From contig NZ_CP081862.1 in the NCBI RefSeq assembly GCF_019797765.1, positions 186,001-250,000 of the forward strand: a stretch of 64,000 bases of DNA, written 5' to 3'. The notes beneath the pieces were generated by a model, which did not search any database, was not told the origin of the DNA, and saw only the letters and a program-made list of their open reading frames with translations. Below, piece after piece: positions 42,341-51,682 of this stretch (its first letter is position 1; each line of letters begins with the position of its first letter). The stretch is from Cellulomonas sp. C5510 (GTDB taxonomy: Bacteria; Actinomycetota; Actinomycetes; Actinomycetales; Cellulomonadaceae). The position numbers and the translations under genes are program-made.

Positions 42341-42979
42341 GTGACACCGCTCCCCGACGGCCCCGTCGCCGCGCTCGCCTCCGGTGTGCTCGCCGGCCTC
42401 GGCGTGGCGGTCCCGCTCGGCCCGGTGGGGGTCCTGGTCGTCCGGACGTCCGCGCTGGACGGGCTGCGTCGCGGTCTCGCCGCAGCCGCCGGCGTCGCGG
42501 CGGTCGACTGCGGGTACGCCGCCCTCGCGGCGACCGCCGGCGCGGCGCTGTCGCGGGTGCTGGCAGGGAGGGAGCGCGCCGTGGCGCTCGTCGCCGCCCT
42601 GGTGCTCGTCGTGGTCGGCGGCGCGCTGCTGCGCGGGGCCCTGGCGGTGGCCCGGCCCGCGGCCCCGGCGGACGACGGCGAACCGCAGCGACCGGCTGCG
42701 GCACTCCGCGTCGCGCTGCGCTTCGTCCTGCTCACGGCCGTGAACCCGCTGACCCTGGTGACGTTCGCGGCCGTCGCGGCGTCGCTCCCCGGACGGCCGG
42801 CAGGGGTGTGGTTCGTCACCGGGGTCGCAGCCGCGTCGGCCGCGTGGCAGACGGCGCTCGCCGGGGCGGGCGCCGCCCTGGGGAGGCGGGTGGGTGCGGG
42901 CGGGCGCCGGCTCACGGGCGTGGTGGGAGCCGGCGCCGTGCTGGTCGCCGCCGCCGTCGCCCTCGTGCGGGCGGTCTGA
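42341..42979 (+). CDS. LysE family amino acid exporter
   Basis: A 212-residue membrane protein with six hydrophobic helices. The N-terminal half has the family motif PLGPVGVLVVRTSALDGLRRGLAAAAG, and TAVNPLTLVTFAAVAASLPG matches the second conserved segment. The LysE/RhtB family exports lysine, arginine or other amino acids. The GTG at 42341 follows CAGGCT by 7 bases, the leaderless geometry. Control by the divergent Lrp-type regulator is likely. It ends 9 bases before the end of metI on the other strand. Confidence 0.85.
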   Translation: MTPLPDGPVAALASGVLAGLGVAVPLGPVGVLVVRTSALDGLRRGLAAAAGVAAVDCGYAALAATAGAALSRVLAGRERAVALVAALVLVVVGGALLRGALAVARPAAPADDGEPQRPAAALRVALRFVLLTAVNPLTLVTFAAVAASLPGRPAGVWFVTGVAAASAAWQTALAGAGAALGRRVGAGGRRLTGVVGAGAVLVAAAVALVRAV

Positions 42980-42988
42980 CCGCAGCGG

Positions 42989-43654
42989 TCAGCGCCGCAG
43001 CACCCGCCGCGCCAGGACGTTCCCGAGCATCTGCGCCAGCTGCACCATCACGACGATGACCGCCACGGCCGTCCACGTCGCGACGTCGTTGTACCGCTGG
43101 TAGCCGTAGACGATCGCGAAGTCGCCGAGCCCGCCCGCTCCGATCGCCCCGGCGACCGCGGTCATGTCGACGATGCCCACGAACAGGAACGTGAAGCCGA
43201 GGATCAGCGGGCCGAGCGTCTCGGGCACGATCACGGTCGCGATGATGCGCAGCGGGCCGGCGCCCATGGCCCGTGCCGCCTCCACGACGCCCGGGTCGAG
43301 CGCGACGAGGTTCTGCTCGACGATCCGGGAGGTGGCGAACGTCGCCATGATCGCCAGCGCCGGGATGGCGGCCCCGACGCCGAACGACGCGCCGGTGAGC
43401 GTCTGGGTCAGCGGCCGGACGGCGGTGATGAAGATGATGAACGGGATGGGCCGGACGATGTTGACCAGCACGTTCAGCACCGTGAACACCGCACGGTTCT
43501 GCAGGATGTTCCCGCGGCGGGTGACGTAGAGCGCGATGCCGAGCGCCAGCCCGCACAGCCCGCCGATCGCCAGCGCGGCGACCGCCATCTGCATCGTCTG
43601 GCCGAGCGCCGCCCACAGCGCGGGCCACAGCGAGGTCCCGTTGGGCGTGGTCAT
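42989..43654 (-). CDS. metI: Methionine ABC transporter permease
   Basis: A 221-residue permease with five or six hydrophobic helices, MetI class. The EAA motif is seen as VVEAARAMGAGPLRIIATVIVPETLGPLI, the loop that docks to the ATPase. The ATG at 43654 overlaps the metN stop (ATGA). Together with metN and metQ it imports methionine. The gene ends the operon 9 bases from the convergent lysE-like gene; a weak terminator may lie beyond. Confidence 0.92.
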   Translation of the reverse strand: MTTPNGTSLWPALWAALGQTMQMAVAALAIGGLCGLALGIALYVTRRGNILQNRAVFTVLNVLVNIVRPIPFIIFITAVRPLTQTLTGASFGVGAAIPALAIMATFATSRIVEQNLVALDPGVVEAARAMGAGPLRIIATVIVPETLGPLILGFTFLFVGIVDMTAVAGAIGAGGLGDFAIVYGYQRYNDVATWTAVAVIVVMVQLAQMLGNVLARRVLRR

Positions 43655-44730
43655 GCCGTCACCCCCTCGGCCTCGGGGCCGGCATGGTCCCCGTCGGCGT
43701 CGTGCTCGACCACCTCGGTGTGCTCCCGCAGGTCGGCGACCAGGGCGTCGACGTCCTGGTCCGCGCCGGTCAGCGCGAACGTCAGCGAGCCGAGCGGCCG
43801 CGAGCCCACCTCGGTGATCCCGCCGAACACCACGGAGCCGTCGACGTGGTGGGCGCGCAGCCGCTCGGTGATCGAGACGCCCGGCCGGCCCTCCGTCTCC
43901 CGCACGGCCACGGTGACGATCCGGCCGGGGTGCCGTTCCCGCAGGCGGGCGATGACGTCGGGCCGCGGCCGGTCGTGCAGTGCGGCTCCGATGAACCGGC
44001 GCGTGATGGCGGCCTGCGGGTGGGCGAACACGTCGTACACGTCGCCGGACTCCACGACGCGCCCGTGCTCCATGACCGCGACGCGGTTGCACAGGTAGGA
44101 CACGACGGACATCTCGTGCGTGATCACGACGATCGTCACGCCGAGCTCGCGGTTGGCGCGCCGGAGCAGGTCCAGGACGTCCTTGGTGGTCTCGGGGTCC
44201 AGCGCGCTCGTCGCCTCGTCCGCGAGCAGCAGGGCCGGTGAGGCCGCGAGCGCGCGGGCGATGCCGACGCGCTGCTTCTGCCCGCCGGAGAGCTGGTCGG
44301 GGTACTGCTTCGCCTTGTCGGCCAGGCCCACGAACTCGAGCAGCTCGGCGACTCGCGCGCGGCGCTGCTCCCGGGGCCAGCGCGCGACGCGCAGCGGGTA
44401 CGCGACGTTGCCGGCCACGGTGCGGGACCTCAGCAGGTTGAACTGCTGGAAGATGAACCCGATCCCCGCCCGGGCGGGGCGCAGCCCGCGCTCCGACAAC
44501 CCGGTCAGGGAGGTGCCGTCGACGACGACCTCGCCGCCGGTGGGCGTCTCGAGCGCGTTGATCAGGCGCACCAGCGTGCTCTTGCCGGCGCCCGAGTAGC
44601 CGATCACGCCGAACACGTCGCCGCGCCCGATGTCGAGCGAGACGCCGTCGACGGCGCGGACCGGGCCCGAGGGCCCGTCGAACACCTTCGTGACGTCGCG
44701 CAGGGAGACCATCGCGGTCATCGGGGTCAC
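43651..44730 (-). CDS. metN: Methionine ABC transporter ATP-binding protein with NIL domain
   Basis: A 359-residue ATPase. Walker A is GYSGAGKST (residues 44-52), the signature is LSGGQKQR, Walker B is [12 protein letters not shown]. The C-terminal region after about residue 250 is a NIL domain ([28 protein letters not shown]), the methionine-sensing regulatory domain that shuts the transporter when methionine is high. The start may be ATG 44721 or 44712 instead of the GTG at 44730. It overlaps metI by four bases and lies 93 bases after metQ, with a hairpin in the gap. Confidence 0.93.
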   Translation of the reverse strand: MTPMTAMVSLRDVTKVFDGPSGPVRAVDGVSLDIGRGDVFGVIGYSGAGKSTLVRLINALETPTGGEVVVDGTSLTGLSERGLRPARAGIGFIFQQFNLLRSRTVAGNVAYPLRVARWPREQRRARVAELLEFVGLADKAKQYPDQLSGGQKQRVGIARALAASPALLLADEATSALDPETTKDVLDLLRRANRELGVTIVVITHEMSVVSYLCNRVAVMEHGRVVESGDVYDVFAHPQAAITRRFIGAALHDRPRPDVIARLRERHPGRIVTVAVRETEGRPGVSITERLRAHHVDGSVVFGGITEVGSRPLGSLTFALTGADQDVDALVADLREHTEVVEHDADGDHAGPEAEGVTA

Positions 44731-44784
44731 CGTCCAGGTGGTGTGGCGGGGCAGGGTCGTGCCGTCCGGCGGGCCGGACCGCGA

Positions 44785-44819
44785 CGGCGCCGGGCGACCT
44801 CGCGGGCCGCCCGGCGCCG
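44785..44819 (-). terminator. Intercistronic hairpin between metQ and metN
   Basis: A 12-base perfect stem (CGGCGCCGGGCG, 44785-44796, with its complement at 44808-44819) lies between the metQ stop and metN. Partial termination here would make more binding protein than transporter, a common arrangement. Confidence 0.6.
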
Positions 44820-44823
44820 GGTG

Positions 44824-45720
44824 TCAGGACTGGTCGCGGACCAGGTCCTCGAGGTCGGTCAGGCTCGACTGCAGCTCCTCGGGCGAGAGGTCCGGCCTCA
44901 CGGCCGTGCCCTTGTTCTCGTCCTCGAGCTGGCCGACGACCTCGTCGCGCTGGTAGATCTCGACCAGCTGCGCGTACACGGGGTTGTCGGCGTCCTCGGC
45001 GCGGGCCACCCAGACGTTCGCGTACGGGCGCGCCTGGTCGGGGTCGTCGAGGTCGGAGAAGATCGCCTCGGTCGGGTCGAGTCCCGCGTCCGTCGCGAAC
45101 GTGTTGTTGATGACGGCGCCGTCGAGGCTCTGGAGCTGGACCGCCGTCTGGTTCGCGTCGACCGGCACGACCGTCACGCGGGACGCCGACTCGTCGACGT
45201 CCGCCGGGGTCGACAGCGCGTCGCCGCCGCCGGTGAGGGTGACGAGGCCGGCCGCCTGCAGCACCAGCAGCGCGCGGGCCTGGTTGGTCGCGTCGTTCGG
45301 GATCGCGATCTCGGCGCCGTCGGGGATGTCGTCCGGCGTCGCGTAGCCCTTCGTCGAGTACAGCGCCAGCTGGTAGATCAGCGTGCTGCCGATCGGCGTG
45401 AGGTCGTCGCCCGCGTTGACGTTGTAGTCCGCGAGGAACAGCAGGTGCTGGAACTGGTTGAGGTCGAGCTGCCCGCTGCTCAGCGCCGGGTTCGGCTGCT
45501 GGTAGTCGGTGAAGTTCACCAGCTCGACGTCGATGCCCTCCCGCTCGGCGAGGTCCGTGAACGTCGTCCAGTACTCCTGCGCCTTGTCCGCGACGCCGAT
45601 GGTGACGGTGACCGGGTTCTCGGGGTCCGCCGACGTCGGGGCCGACGGCTCGCCGCCGGAGCACGCGGCCAGCGTGCCCAGCGTGAGGGCGGCGAGGGTG
45701 GCGGTCAGTCTGCGCTTCAT
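44824..45720 (-). CDS. metQ: MetQ/NlpA-type substrate-binding lipoprotein
   Basis: A 298-residue lipoprotein. The signal peptide runs from MKRRLTATLAALTLG to the lipobox LAAC with Cys20 lipidated. The NlpA-type binding fold follows: VTVTIGVADKAQEYWTTF, FTDYQQPNPALSSGQLDLNQFQH, and the substrate loop IAIPNDATNQARALLVLQ. It would bind D- or L-methionine and deliver it to MetNI. GGAAGG lies 8 bases before the ATG at 45720; the longer frame upstream lacks coding character. It heads the operon. Confidence 0.92.
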   Translation of the reverse strand: MKRRLTATLAALTLGTLAACSGGEPSAPTSADPENPVTVTIGVADKAQEYWTTFTDLAEREGIDVELVNFTDYQQPNPALSSGQLDLNQFQHLLFLADYNVNAGDDLTPIGSTLIYQLALYSTKGYATPDDIPDGAEIAIPNDATNQARALLVLQAAGLVTLTGGGDALSTPADVDESASRVTVVPVDANQTAVQLQSLDGAVINNTFATDAGLDPTEAIFSDLDDPDQARPYANVWVARAEDADNPVYAQLVEIYQRDEVVGQLEDENKGTAVRPDLSPEELQSSLTDLEDLVRDQS

Positions 45721-46243
45721 GGTGCGTGCCTTCCAGGTAGCCGGCCCGCGCCGTGCAAGGCGGTGCGGGCAGGGGGGTCCGGTGCGGACCGTGCGGGGCG
45801 TGACCGGCGTGCGGGGGCCGCGACGCCGGGGTGGCGGTCCCGTGGCGGCCGGGAGCGCCACGCCCAGGGGGTTCCGCCGGGGCGGGGCGCGTGAGGTCCG
45901 GTGCGTCCCGGCCGGTGCTCGCGCGGAGCGTCAGGCCGGGCGGCGGGCCCGCCGCGGGAGGCCGGAGCTGCGAGGACGCAGCGTCAGCACATTCGCTGAC
46001 AGCACATGAGCCCGCAGCTCGCCCCGGCCGTGGCGCGCATCGACGGCGCGCGGTGCTCGGAAGCGGCGGGGGTGCTCACGTGCTCGACTCCTGTCCCGGT
46101 GCGGGGGCGGACGGCGGCGACGATAGCACCGGCCCGGAGTGCGCGGTCCCGCGGTCTCACGCCCCGGGGCGCCCGCCCCACCGGGCGGCAGGACCGTCCC
46201 CGGCCCGCCCGCCCGCGGGTGCCGGCCTGTGGGCGGCGGCCTC
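45721..46243. promoter_or_regulatory. Long 5' region of the met operon with a dyad, no gene
   Basis: The 536 bases between metQ and dnaX contain no convincing gene. At 45983-46000, GTCAGC and GCTGAC flank 6 bases (ACATTC), in an AT-richer pocket that also has AGCACAT twice (45986-45992, 46001-46007). These could be the operator of a methionine regulator. I found no SAM-riboswitch-like core (for example GGCAACCC) on the minus strand. Confidence 0.4.
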
Positions 46244-46249
46244 TAGAGT
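46244..46249 (+). promoter_or_regulatory. -10 box for leaderless dnaX
   Basis: TAGAGT lies 7 bases before the GTG at 46257, with no ribosome site. The same geometry recurs before recR and other genes. Confidence 0.5.
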
Positions 46250-46256
46250 TCTGGGG

Positions 46257-49073
46257 GTGACGACAGCCCTGTACCGCCGCTACCGGCCCGAGACCTTCGC
46301 GGAGGTCGTGGGACAGGACCACGTCACCGGTCCGCTCCGCCAGGCGCTGCGCACGGGGCAGACGAACCACGCGTACCTGTTCTCCGGCCCGCGCGGCTGC
46401 GGCAAGACGACGTCGGCGCGCATCCTCGCGCGCTGCCTCAACTGCGTCGAGGGGCCGACCGACACCCCGTGCGGCGTGTGCGAGTCCTGCGTCGAGCTCG
46501 CACGCGGCGGCCCCGGCAGCCTCGACGTGGTGGAGATCGACGCGGCGAGCCACGGCGGTGTCGACGACGCGCGCGACCTGCGCGAGCGCGCGACGTTCGC
46601 GCCCGCGCGCGACCGGTACAAGGTGTTCATCCTCGACGAGGCGCACATGGTGTCGCCCCAGGGGTTCAACGCCCTGCTGAAGATCGTCGAGGAGCCGCCG
46701 GAGCACGTGAAGTTCATCTTCGCGACGACGGAGCCCGACAAGGTCATCGGCACGATCCGCTCCCGCACCCACCACTACCCGTTCCGGCTCGTGCCGCCGG
46801 ACGTGATGGTCGGCTACCTCGACCAGCTCTGCCGCGCGGAGGGCGTCCAGGTCGGGTCCGGCGTGCTCCCGCTCGTCGTGCGGGCCGGCGGGGGGTCCGT
46901 CCGCGACTCGCTCTCCGTGCTCGACCAGCTCATCGCGGGCTCGGGGCCCGAGGGGCTGGACTACGAGGCCGCGGTCGCGCTGCTCGGCTACACCCACGCC
47001 TCCCTGCTCGACGACCTGGTCGAGGCGGTGGCCGCCCGGGACGGCGCCAGCGCGTTCCGGGTGGTCGAGCGCGTCATCGCCACCGGCCACGAGCCGCGCC
47101 GGTTCGTGGAGGACCTGCTCGAGCGGCTGCGCGACCTCATCGTCCTGGCGGCGTCCGGCGACGCCGCGGCCGCCGTGCTCCGCGACGTGCCCGGCGACCA
47201 GCTCGCCCGGATGCAGGCGCAGTCCGCCCACCTGGGCGCCGCCGAGCTGTCCCGGTCCGCCGACCTCGTCAACGCCGCGCTCACCGAGATGACCGGGGCG
47301 ACGTCGCCACGCCTCCACCTCGAGCTGCTCGTGGCGCGGCTGCTGCTCCCCGCGCTCGACGACTCCGCCGCCGGGCTCGGCGCGCGTCTCGACCGGCTCG
47401 AACGGGACGGGGTCCGCGTCGGCGCGGCGGCCGCACCGGGTGCCGGGGACGGGGGCTCGGGAGCCGGGCCGGCCGCCGGAGCGCGCCAGGCCCCCGGGTC
47501 CTTCGCGCCGGCCGCACCCGTCGAGCGCGTCGCCGTGGTCACGCCGGCTGAGCCGCCCCCGGCCGGGCCGGCTGCCCCCGCGGGGTCTGCTCCCGCGCGG
47601 CCTGCGGTCGAGCCGTCGGGCACGGAGCGGTCCACCGCCGCGCCCGCCGCGGAGGGCGCACCCGCCGCGGGGCCCGACGCCGCCGTGGTCTCCGACGGCG
47701 CCGTGGCGCCCGCCGCTGAGCCGGCACCTGCCGCGCCGTCGGCACCTGCCACGCCGTCGGCACCTGCCGGCGCGGCGCCGTCCACCTCCGCGCCGGCGTC
47801 CGGGGCGACGCCGGACGCCGGCGGCGACACCACCTGGCCGGACGTCCCCGCGCCCGGCCGGCGCGGGACAGCGGGTGCCCCCGTCGACGAGGGTCCCGTC
47901 GACGCGGCGGAGCAGCCGGAGGCTGCCGGACCCGACGCCGCGCCGGTCGCCGCCGCGCCACCGTCGGCGGACGCCGCGACCCCCGATCCCGTCGTCCACG
48001 ACGTGCCGGTCGCCGAGCCCGTCGCCCCGGTGGAGCGCCCCGCCGGGGCGCCCGGCGGCGGCGACACCGAGGTGCTGCGCCGCCGCTGGCCCGAGGTGCT
48101 CGACACGCTCGGCCGGCTCAAGAAGACCACGTGGGTGCTCATCAGCCAGAACGCCCAGGTCGTCGAGCTCGACGCCACGACCCTGCGCCTGGGCTTCTCG
48201 GCCCCCGGGCTGGCGTCGGCGTTCCGGTCCGGGCCGCACGCGGACCTGGTGCAGCAGGCGGTGCGGGAGACGCTCGGGTTCTCGGTGAAGGTCGAGCCCG
48301 TGCTCGCCGGCCCGGGGTCCGCTGCGGGACGGCCCGCCGACCCGCAGGGCCCGGCGCCCGCCGGCGCCCGCGGTGGCGCCCCGTCGGCCGCGGAGGCGGC
48401 CGCGTCGTGGGACGCGCCCGCGGCCCGGTCCGCGCCCGAGCCGGGTGCGCGCGCGTCGCACGACGGCCCGGGCCCCGGCGCGGCCCCGGACGGCCCCGCC
48501 GACGACGACCCCGACGGGGCGCCTCGCCCCGGCGGCCCGGACGAGCGCCCGGTCGCGGGGCAGCCGGGCGGGGTACGCGGTCCCGCCTCCGCCGGTCCGT
48601 CCGCGCGGACACCCGGACGGGGCGCCGGCGACGGGCACCCGGCGCACCCCGCCGCCGCGCCCGGCGACACGGCCGGGTCCGCGGCCGGTGAGGGCGGCGC
48701 CGGTCGTCCGCGGACCCCACGGGACGACGCGTCGCCCGGCCCCGGCCCCGCCGGTGACCGGGCCCCCTCCGCCCCGCCGCCGTGGGACGCCGACCCGGAC
48801 GACCCCGGCGCGCCCGAGCCGCCGCCCGAGGACGACTGGGCCCCGGCCCCGCCGAGCGGCGCGGACCGCGTGCGGGCCGCCGCGCGCGCCGCGGCCGCAG
48901 GCGGTGCTGGCGGTGCGGGCACGGCGCAGGCCGGTCCCCGCCTGACGTGGGCGGACGACGAGCCCTCCATGGACGACCCGGACATCGGGTCGTCCGGGCT
49001 GTCCGGCGTCCCGCTGCTCGCGCAGATGCTGGGAGCGACGGTCGTCGAGGAGCCGGACGACCGCACGTCCTGA
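46257..49073 (+). CDS. dnaX: DNA polymerase III subunit gamma/tau
   Basis: A 938-residue clamp-loader ATPase. Walker A is GPRGCGKTT; the zinc module is C63-x8-C72-x2-C75-x2-C78; the DExx box is VFILDEAH; and the sensor region FIFATTEPDKVIGTI precedes the oligomerisation domain. After about residue 385 come some 200 residues of Ala/Pro/Gly-rich linker, a conserved C-terminal domain with LKKTTWVLISQNAQVVELD (polymerase-binding), then a long disordered Pro/Gly/Asp tail. The tau form here is unusually long because of the two low-complexity segments. No A-rich slippery site that would make a gamma form is visible. Confidence 0.95.
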   Translation: MTTALYRRYRPETFAEVVGQDHVTGPLRQALRTGQTNHAYLFSGPRGCGKTTSARILARCLNCVEGPTDTPCGVCESCVELARGGPGSLDVVEIDAASHGGVDDARDLRERATFAPARDRYKVFILDEAHMVSPQGFNALLKIVEEPPEHVKFIFATTEPDKVIGTIRSRTHHYPFRLVPPDVMVGYLDQLCRAEGVQVGSGVLPLVVRAGGGSVRDSLSVLDQLIAGSGPEGLDYEAAVALLGYTHASLLDDLVEAVAARDGASAFRVVERVIATGHEPRRFVEDLLERLRDLIVLAASGDAAAAVLRDVPGDQLARMQAQSAHLGAAELSRSADLVNAALTEMTGATSPRLHLELLVARLLLPALDDSAAGLGARLDRLERDGVRVGAAAAPGAGDGGSGAGPAAGARQAPGSFAPAAPVERVAVVTPAEPPPAGPAAPAGSAPARPAVEPSGTERSTAAPAAEGAPAAGPDAAVVSDGAVAPAAEPAPAAPSAPATPSAPAGAAPSTSAPASGATPDAGGDTTWPDVPAPGRRGTAGAPVDEGPVDAAEQPEAAGPDAAPVAAAPPSADAATPDPVVHDVPVAEPVAPVERPAGAPGGGDTEVLRRRWPEVLDTLGRLKKTTWVLISQNAQVVELDATTLRLGFSAPGLASAFRSGPHADLVQQAVRETLGFSVKVEPVLAGPGSAAGRPADPQGPAPAGARGGAPSAAEAAASWDAPAARSAPEPGARASHDGPGPGAAPDGPADDDPDGAPRPGGPDERPVAGQPGGVRGPASAGPSARTPGRGAGDGHPAHPAAAPGDTAGSAAGEGGAGRPRTPRDDASPGPGPAGDRAPSAPPPWDADPDDPGAPEPPPEDDWAPAPPSGADRVRAAARAAAAGGAGGAGTAQAGPRLTWADDEPSMDDPDIGSSGLSGVPLLAQMLGATVVEEPDDRTS

Positions 49074-49124
49074 GCCGGCGGGGCCGGCCGGAGCGGCGCG
49101 GGGGCCCGCGTCGGTGCCGGGCCG

Positions 49125-49130
49125 TAGGCT
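49125..49130 (+). promoter_or_regulatory. -10 box for leaderless recR
   Basis: TAGGCT ends 6 bases before the GTG at 49137, with no ribosome site. recR may thus have its own promoter as well as reading from dnaX. Confidence 0.5.
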
Positions 49131-49136
49131 GTCCGC

Positions 49137-49736
49137 GTGTACGAAGGCGCGGTCCAGGACCTGATCGACGAGCTCGGGCGGCTGCCCGGGGTCGGGCCGA
49201 AGAGCGCCCAGCGCATCGCGTTCCACATCCTCGCGGCCGACCCGACGGACGTGCGCCGGCTGGTCGACGCCCTCACGGAGGTCAAGGCCCGCGTCCGGTT
49301 CTGCGTGCAGTGCGGGAACGTCGCGGAGGAGGACCTCTGCCGCATCTGCCGCGACCCCCGGCGCTCCCCGGCGGTGCTCTGCGTCGTCGAGGAGCCCAAG
49401 GACGTCGTGGCGATCGAGCGCACGCGTGAGTTCCGCGGGCGGTACCACGTGCTGGGCGGGGCGATCAACCCGATCGCGGGCGTCGGCCCGGACGACCTGC
49501 GCATCAAGGACCTCATGACGCGCCTGGCCGACGGCACGGTCACCGAGGTGATCCTGGCGACGGACCCGAACGTCGAGGGCGAGGCCACGGCCACGTACCT
49601 CGCGCGGCTCCTGGTGCCGATGGGTCTGACGATCAGCCGGCTGGCGTCGGGCCTGCCGGTCGGCGGGGACCTGGAGTACGCGGACGAGGTCACGCTGGGC
49701 CGCGCGTTCGAGGGCCGTCGCCGGATCAGCGCCTGA
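49137..49736 (+). CDS. recR: Recombination mediator RecR
   Basis: A 199-residue protein that helps load RecA in RecFOR repair. The N-terminal helix-hairpin-helix is [20 protein letters not shown], the zinc finger is [17 protein letters not shown], and the Toprim core is [17 protein letters not shown]. The ending [17 protein letters not shown] and [26 protein letters not shown] is a typical family close. It follows dnaX by 63 bases, as in most actinobacteria. The GTG start at 49137 fits promoter spacing. Confidence 0.96.
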   Translation: MYEGAVQDLIDELGRLPGVGPKSAQRIAFHILAADPTDVRRLVDALTEVKARVRFCVQCGNVAEEDLCRICRDPRRSPAVLCVVEEPKDVVAIERTREFRGRYHVLGGAINPIAGVGPDDLRIKDLMTRLADGTVTEVILATDPNVEGEATATYLARLLVPMGLTISRLASGLPVGGDLEYADEVTLGRAFEGRRRISA

Positions 49737-49797
49737 CCTGGGTGTCCGCCGGGAGGCGTGGCCTCCCGTTGGGCGTGTCGCGGCGGTGGGGGGCACG

Positions 49798-50415
49798 ATG
49801 GCCCGCGTGACCCGATCTGACGACGCACCCGTCACCGCCGCCGCGCCGGACGTCGACGCCGAGGCCGCGGACCTGCGCGCCGTCGCCGAGTCGGTCGCGC
49901 GGGAGTCCCGGGCCTTCCTCTCGACGGTCACGGAGGTCGGCGCCGGCGCGAACCCGGACGCCGCGATCCCGCTGCTGCTGCTCGCCGTGTCGGACGTGCT
50001 GGGGGTCGGCGCCCGGCTCGGGGCGATCGTCGACGTGGTGCCGAACGAGCGGTACGAGCCGGACGTCGGCCCGGACCCGGACGTCGACCCGCTGCGGTCG
50101 GCTCTGGCGAACGTCCTGGACGGTGTGGACGAGTACGCGGAGGTCGTCGACCCGGTGCTCGGCGCGGAGGTGACCGCAGCCACGCTGTCGGGGGACCTGG
50201 TGGCGATCGCCGGGGCGCTGGTCCAGGGGCTGCGGCACTACGACCGGGGGCACGTGCTCGAGGCCCTGTGGTGGTGGCAGTTCTCGTACCTGTCGGCGTG
50301 GGGCGAACGGGCGTCGAGCGTGCTGCGCACCCTGCAGACCCTGCTCGCCCACCTGCGGCTGGACGTCGAGGACGACGTCGCCGCCGAGGCGGAGTACGAC
50401 GCCTTGCAGCGCTGA
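49798..50415 (+). CDS. DUF5063 domain protein
   Basis: A 205-residue helical protein that matches actinobacterial DUF5063, a gene usually found between recR and lysC. Landmarks are ESVARESRAFLSTV, PNERYEPDVGPDPDVDPLR and ALWWWQFSYLSAWGERASSVLRTLQTLLAHLR near the end. The function is unknown; conserved linkage to recR and lysC suggests a housekeeping role. The ATG at 49798 has GGGGGGC upstream; GTG 49807 is an alternative. Confidence 0.8.
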   Translation: MARVTRSDDAPVTAAAPDVDAEAADLRAVAESVARESRAFLSTVTEVGAGANPDAAIPLLLLAVSDVLGVGARLGAIVDVVPNERYEPDVGPDPDVDPLRSALANVLDGVDEYAEVVDPVLGAEVTAATLSGDLVAIAGALVQGLRHYDRGHVLEALWWWQFSYLSAWGERASSVLRTLQTLLAHLRLDVEDDVAAEAEYDALQR

Positions 50416-50522
50416 GACCGCGCGGGGCGTCCGCAACCGCGTCCCGCACGCCTGCGGCGGAGGTCCCCTGCACCCGGGTGCCGTGCCGACCCCGCGCCGC
50501 GCGAGGCGGCGCGGGGACCGGG

Positions 50523-50948
50523 TCAGCCGACGGTGGTCTCGAGCGTGACCTCGATGTTGTCGCGCGTGGCGTTGGAGTACGGGCAGACCTGGTGCGCCTG
50601 CGCGACGAGCCGCTCGGCGGTCTCCTGGTCGACGCCGCCGAGCTCGACGCGCAGCGCGGCCTCGAGGGTGTAGCCGCCGGACCCGTCCGGCAGGATCCCG
50701 ACCTCGGCGACGACGGCGGAGTCCCGGATCGGTGTCCTCGCCGCGGCCGCCACGCCCTTGAGGGCGGAGTGGAAGCACGCCGCCCACCCGGCCGCGAACA
50801 GCTGCTCGGGGTTCGTGCCGCCGCCGGGGCCGCCCATGGCCGGTGGCACGGCCAGCGTCAGGTCCAGCACGGCGTCGTCGGTGGCGACCCGGCCCCCGGC
50901 CCGGCCCTCGCCGGTCGACGTCGCGACGGCGGTGTAGACGGCGCTCAT
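50523..50948 (-). CDS. ohr: Organic hydroperoxide resistance protein (Ohr/OsmC)
   Basis: A 141-residue peroxidase that reduces organic hydroperoxides through two cysteines, here Cys58 ([13 protein letters not shown]) and Cys122 ([12 protein letters not shown]), with the usual Ohr spacing. It would work as a lipoyl-linked homodimer in the cytosol. The ATG has GAGGAG 6 bases upstream. It is divergent from a TetR-type gene with an almost perfect palindrome in the gap; in most bacteria Ohr is controlled by a MarR-type OhrR, so a TetR partner is somewhat unusual. Confidence 0.92.
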   Translation of the reverse strand: MSAVYTAVATSTGEGRAGGRVATDDAVLDLTLAVPPAMGGPGGGTNPEQLFAAGWAACFHSALKGVAAAARTPIRDSAVVAEVGILPDGSGGYTLEAALRVELGGVDQETAERLVAQAHQVCPYSNATRDNIEVTLETTVG

Positions 50949-50973
50949 GCGGTGCTCCTCGTGCTCGACGCTG

Positions 50974-50995
50974 GTAGACGAACTAGTACGTCTAC
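50974..50995. promoter_or_regulatory. Near-perfect 22-bp operator between ohr and tetR
   Basis: GTAGACG and CGTCTAC flank an 8-base centre containing ACTAGT; only two central positions break the dyad. It lies 26 bases upstream of the ohr ATG and in an AT-rich stretch of the divergent promoter region, so it could repress both genes. Confidence 0.75.
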
Positions 50996-51079
50996 AGTGA
51001 ATCACGCAGGAGGGCGACGTGCCAGACTGGATCGGCGCGCGGGCGACGTCCCGCTGCACCGACCCGAGGGGAGCCTGCC

Positions 51080-51682
51080 GTGCCGACGCCCGCGCCGACG
51101 TCCGCATCCCCCGTCGCGGCCCGCATCCTCGACGCCGCCGTCCGGCGCTTCGCCGCCGACGGCATCCGCACCGTCAGCGCCGACCGCGTCATCGCCGAGG
51201 CCGGGGTCTCGAAGGTCACGTTCTACCGGCACTTCCCGACCAAGGACGCGCTGGTGGTCGCGTACCTGACGGCGGTCGCCGAGGCCGAGCGCGCCGCGGT
51301 CGACGAGTACCGGGCCGCGCACCCCGGGGACGCGCGCGCGGTGCTCGACGCCTACGCGGACGTGCTCGGCGGTGCGGCGTGCCTGCCCGGATTCCGCGGC
51401 TGCCCGTTCATCAACGCCGCGGCGGAGTACGCCGACCCGGGCCACCCGGTCCGGGCGGTGGTCGCCGAGCACCGCAGGTGGATGGTGTCCACCGCCACGG
51501 AGCTGCTCACCGCGCTGGGTGTGCCCGGCGCGGCGGCCGCCGCCGAGGAGCTCGTCATGCTCCGAGACGGCGCGATGGTCGCGGGCTACGTCGGTGGTCC
51601 GGACACCGGTGAGGCGGTCGCCGGGCACCTGCGTCGCGCCGGCGCGGCGATCGTGGCGGCGCACCGCCCGCCCGCCTCGTGA
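51080..51682 (+). CDS. TetR family regulator
   Basis: A 200-residue regulator: [49 protein letters not shown] is a classical TetR helix-turn-helix, and the rest is an all-helical ligand domain. It contains Cys residues ([14 protein letters not shown]) that might sense oxidants, given the divergent peroxidase. The GTG start at 51080 has GGGGAG upstream. It overlaps the TSUP permease by four bases, so the permease is in the same operon. The ligand is unknown. Confidence 0.87.
   Translation: MPTPAPTSASPVAARILDAAVRRFAADGIRTVSADRVIAEAGVSKVTFYRHFPTKDALVVAYLTAVAEAERAAVDEYRAAHPGDARAVLDAYADVLGGAACLPGFRGCPFINAAAEYADPGHPVRAVVAEHRRWMVSTATELLTALGVPGAAAAAEELVMLRDGAMVAGYVGGPDTGEAVAGHLRRAGAAIVAAHRPPAS

Noticed and set aside
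45721..46243. Possible SAM riboswitch before metQ
   Set aside because: I could not find the conserved GGCAACCC-like core or pseudoknot partner by eye; only a dyad was supported.
46006..46260. An 84-codon plus-strand ORF before dnaX
   Set aside because: No ribosome site, Arg/Pro-rich shadow-like composition, and it overlaps the dnaX promoter.
48000..49073. Programmed frameshift to make a gamma form of DnaX
   Set aside because: No A-rich slippery heptamer was seen in the region where it occurs in other bacteria.
45984..50183. A 1399-codon minus-strand ORF across dnaX, recR and DUF5063
   Set aside because: It overlaps three well-supported genes on the other strand and has no family features.
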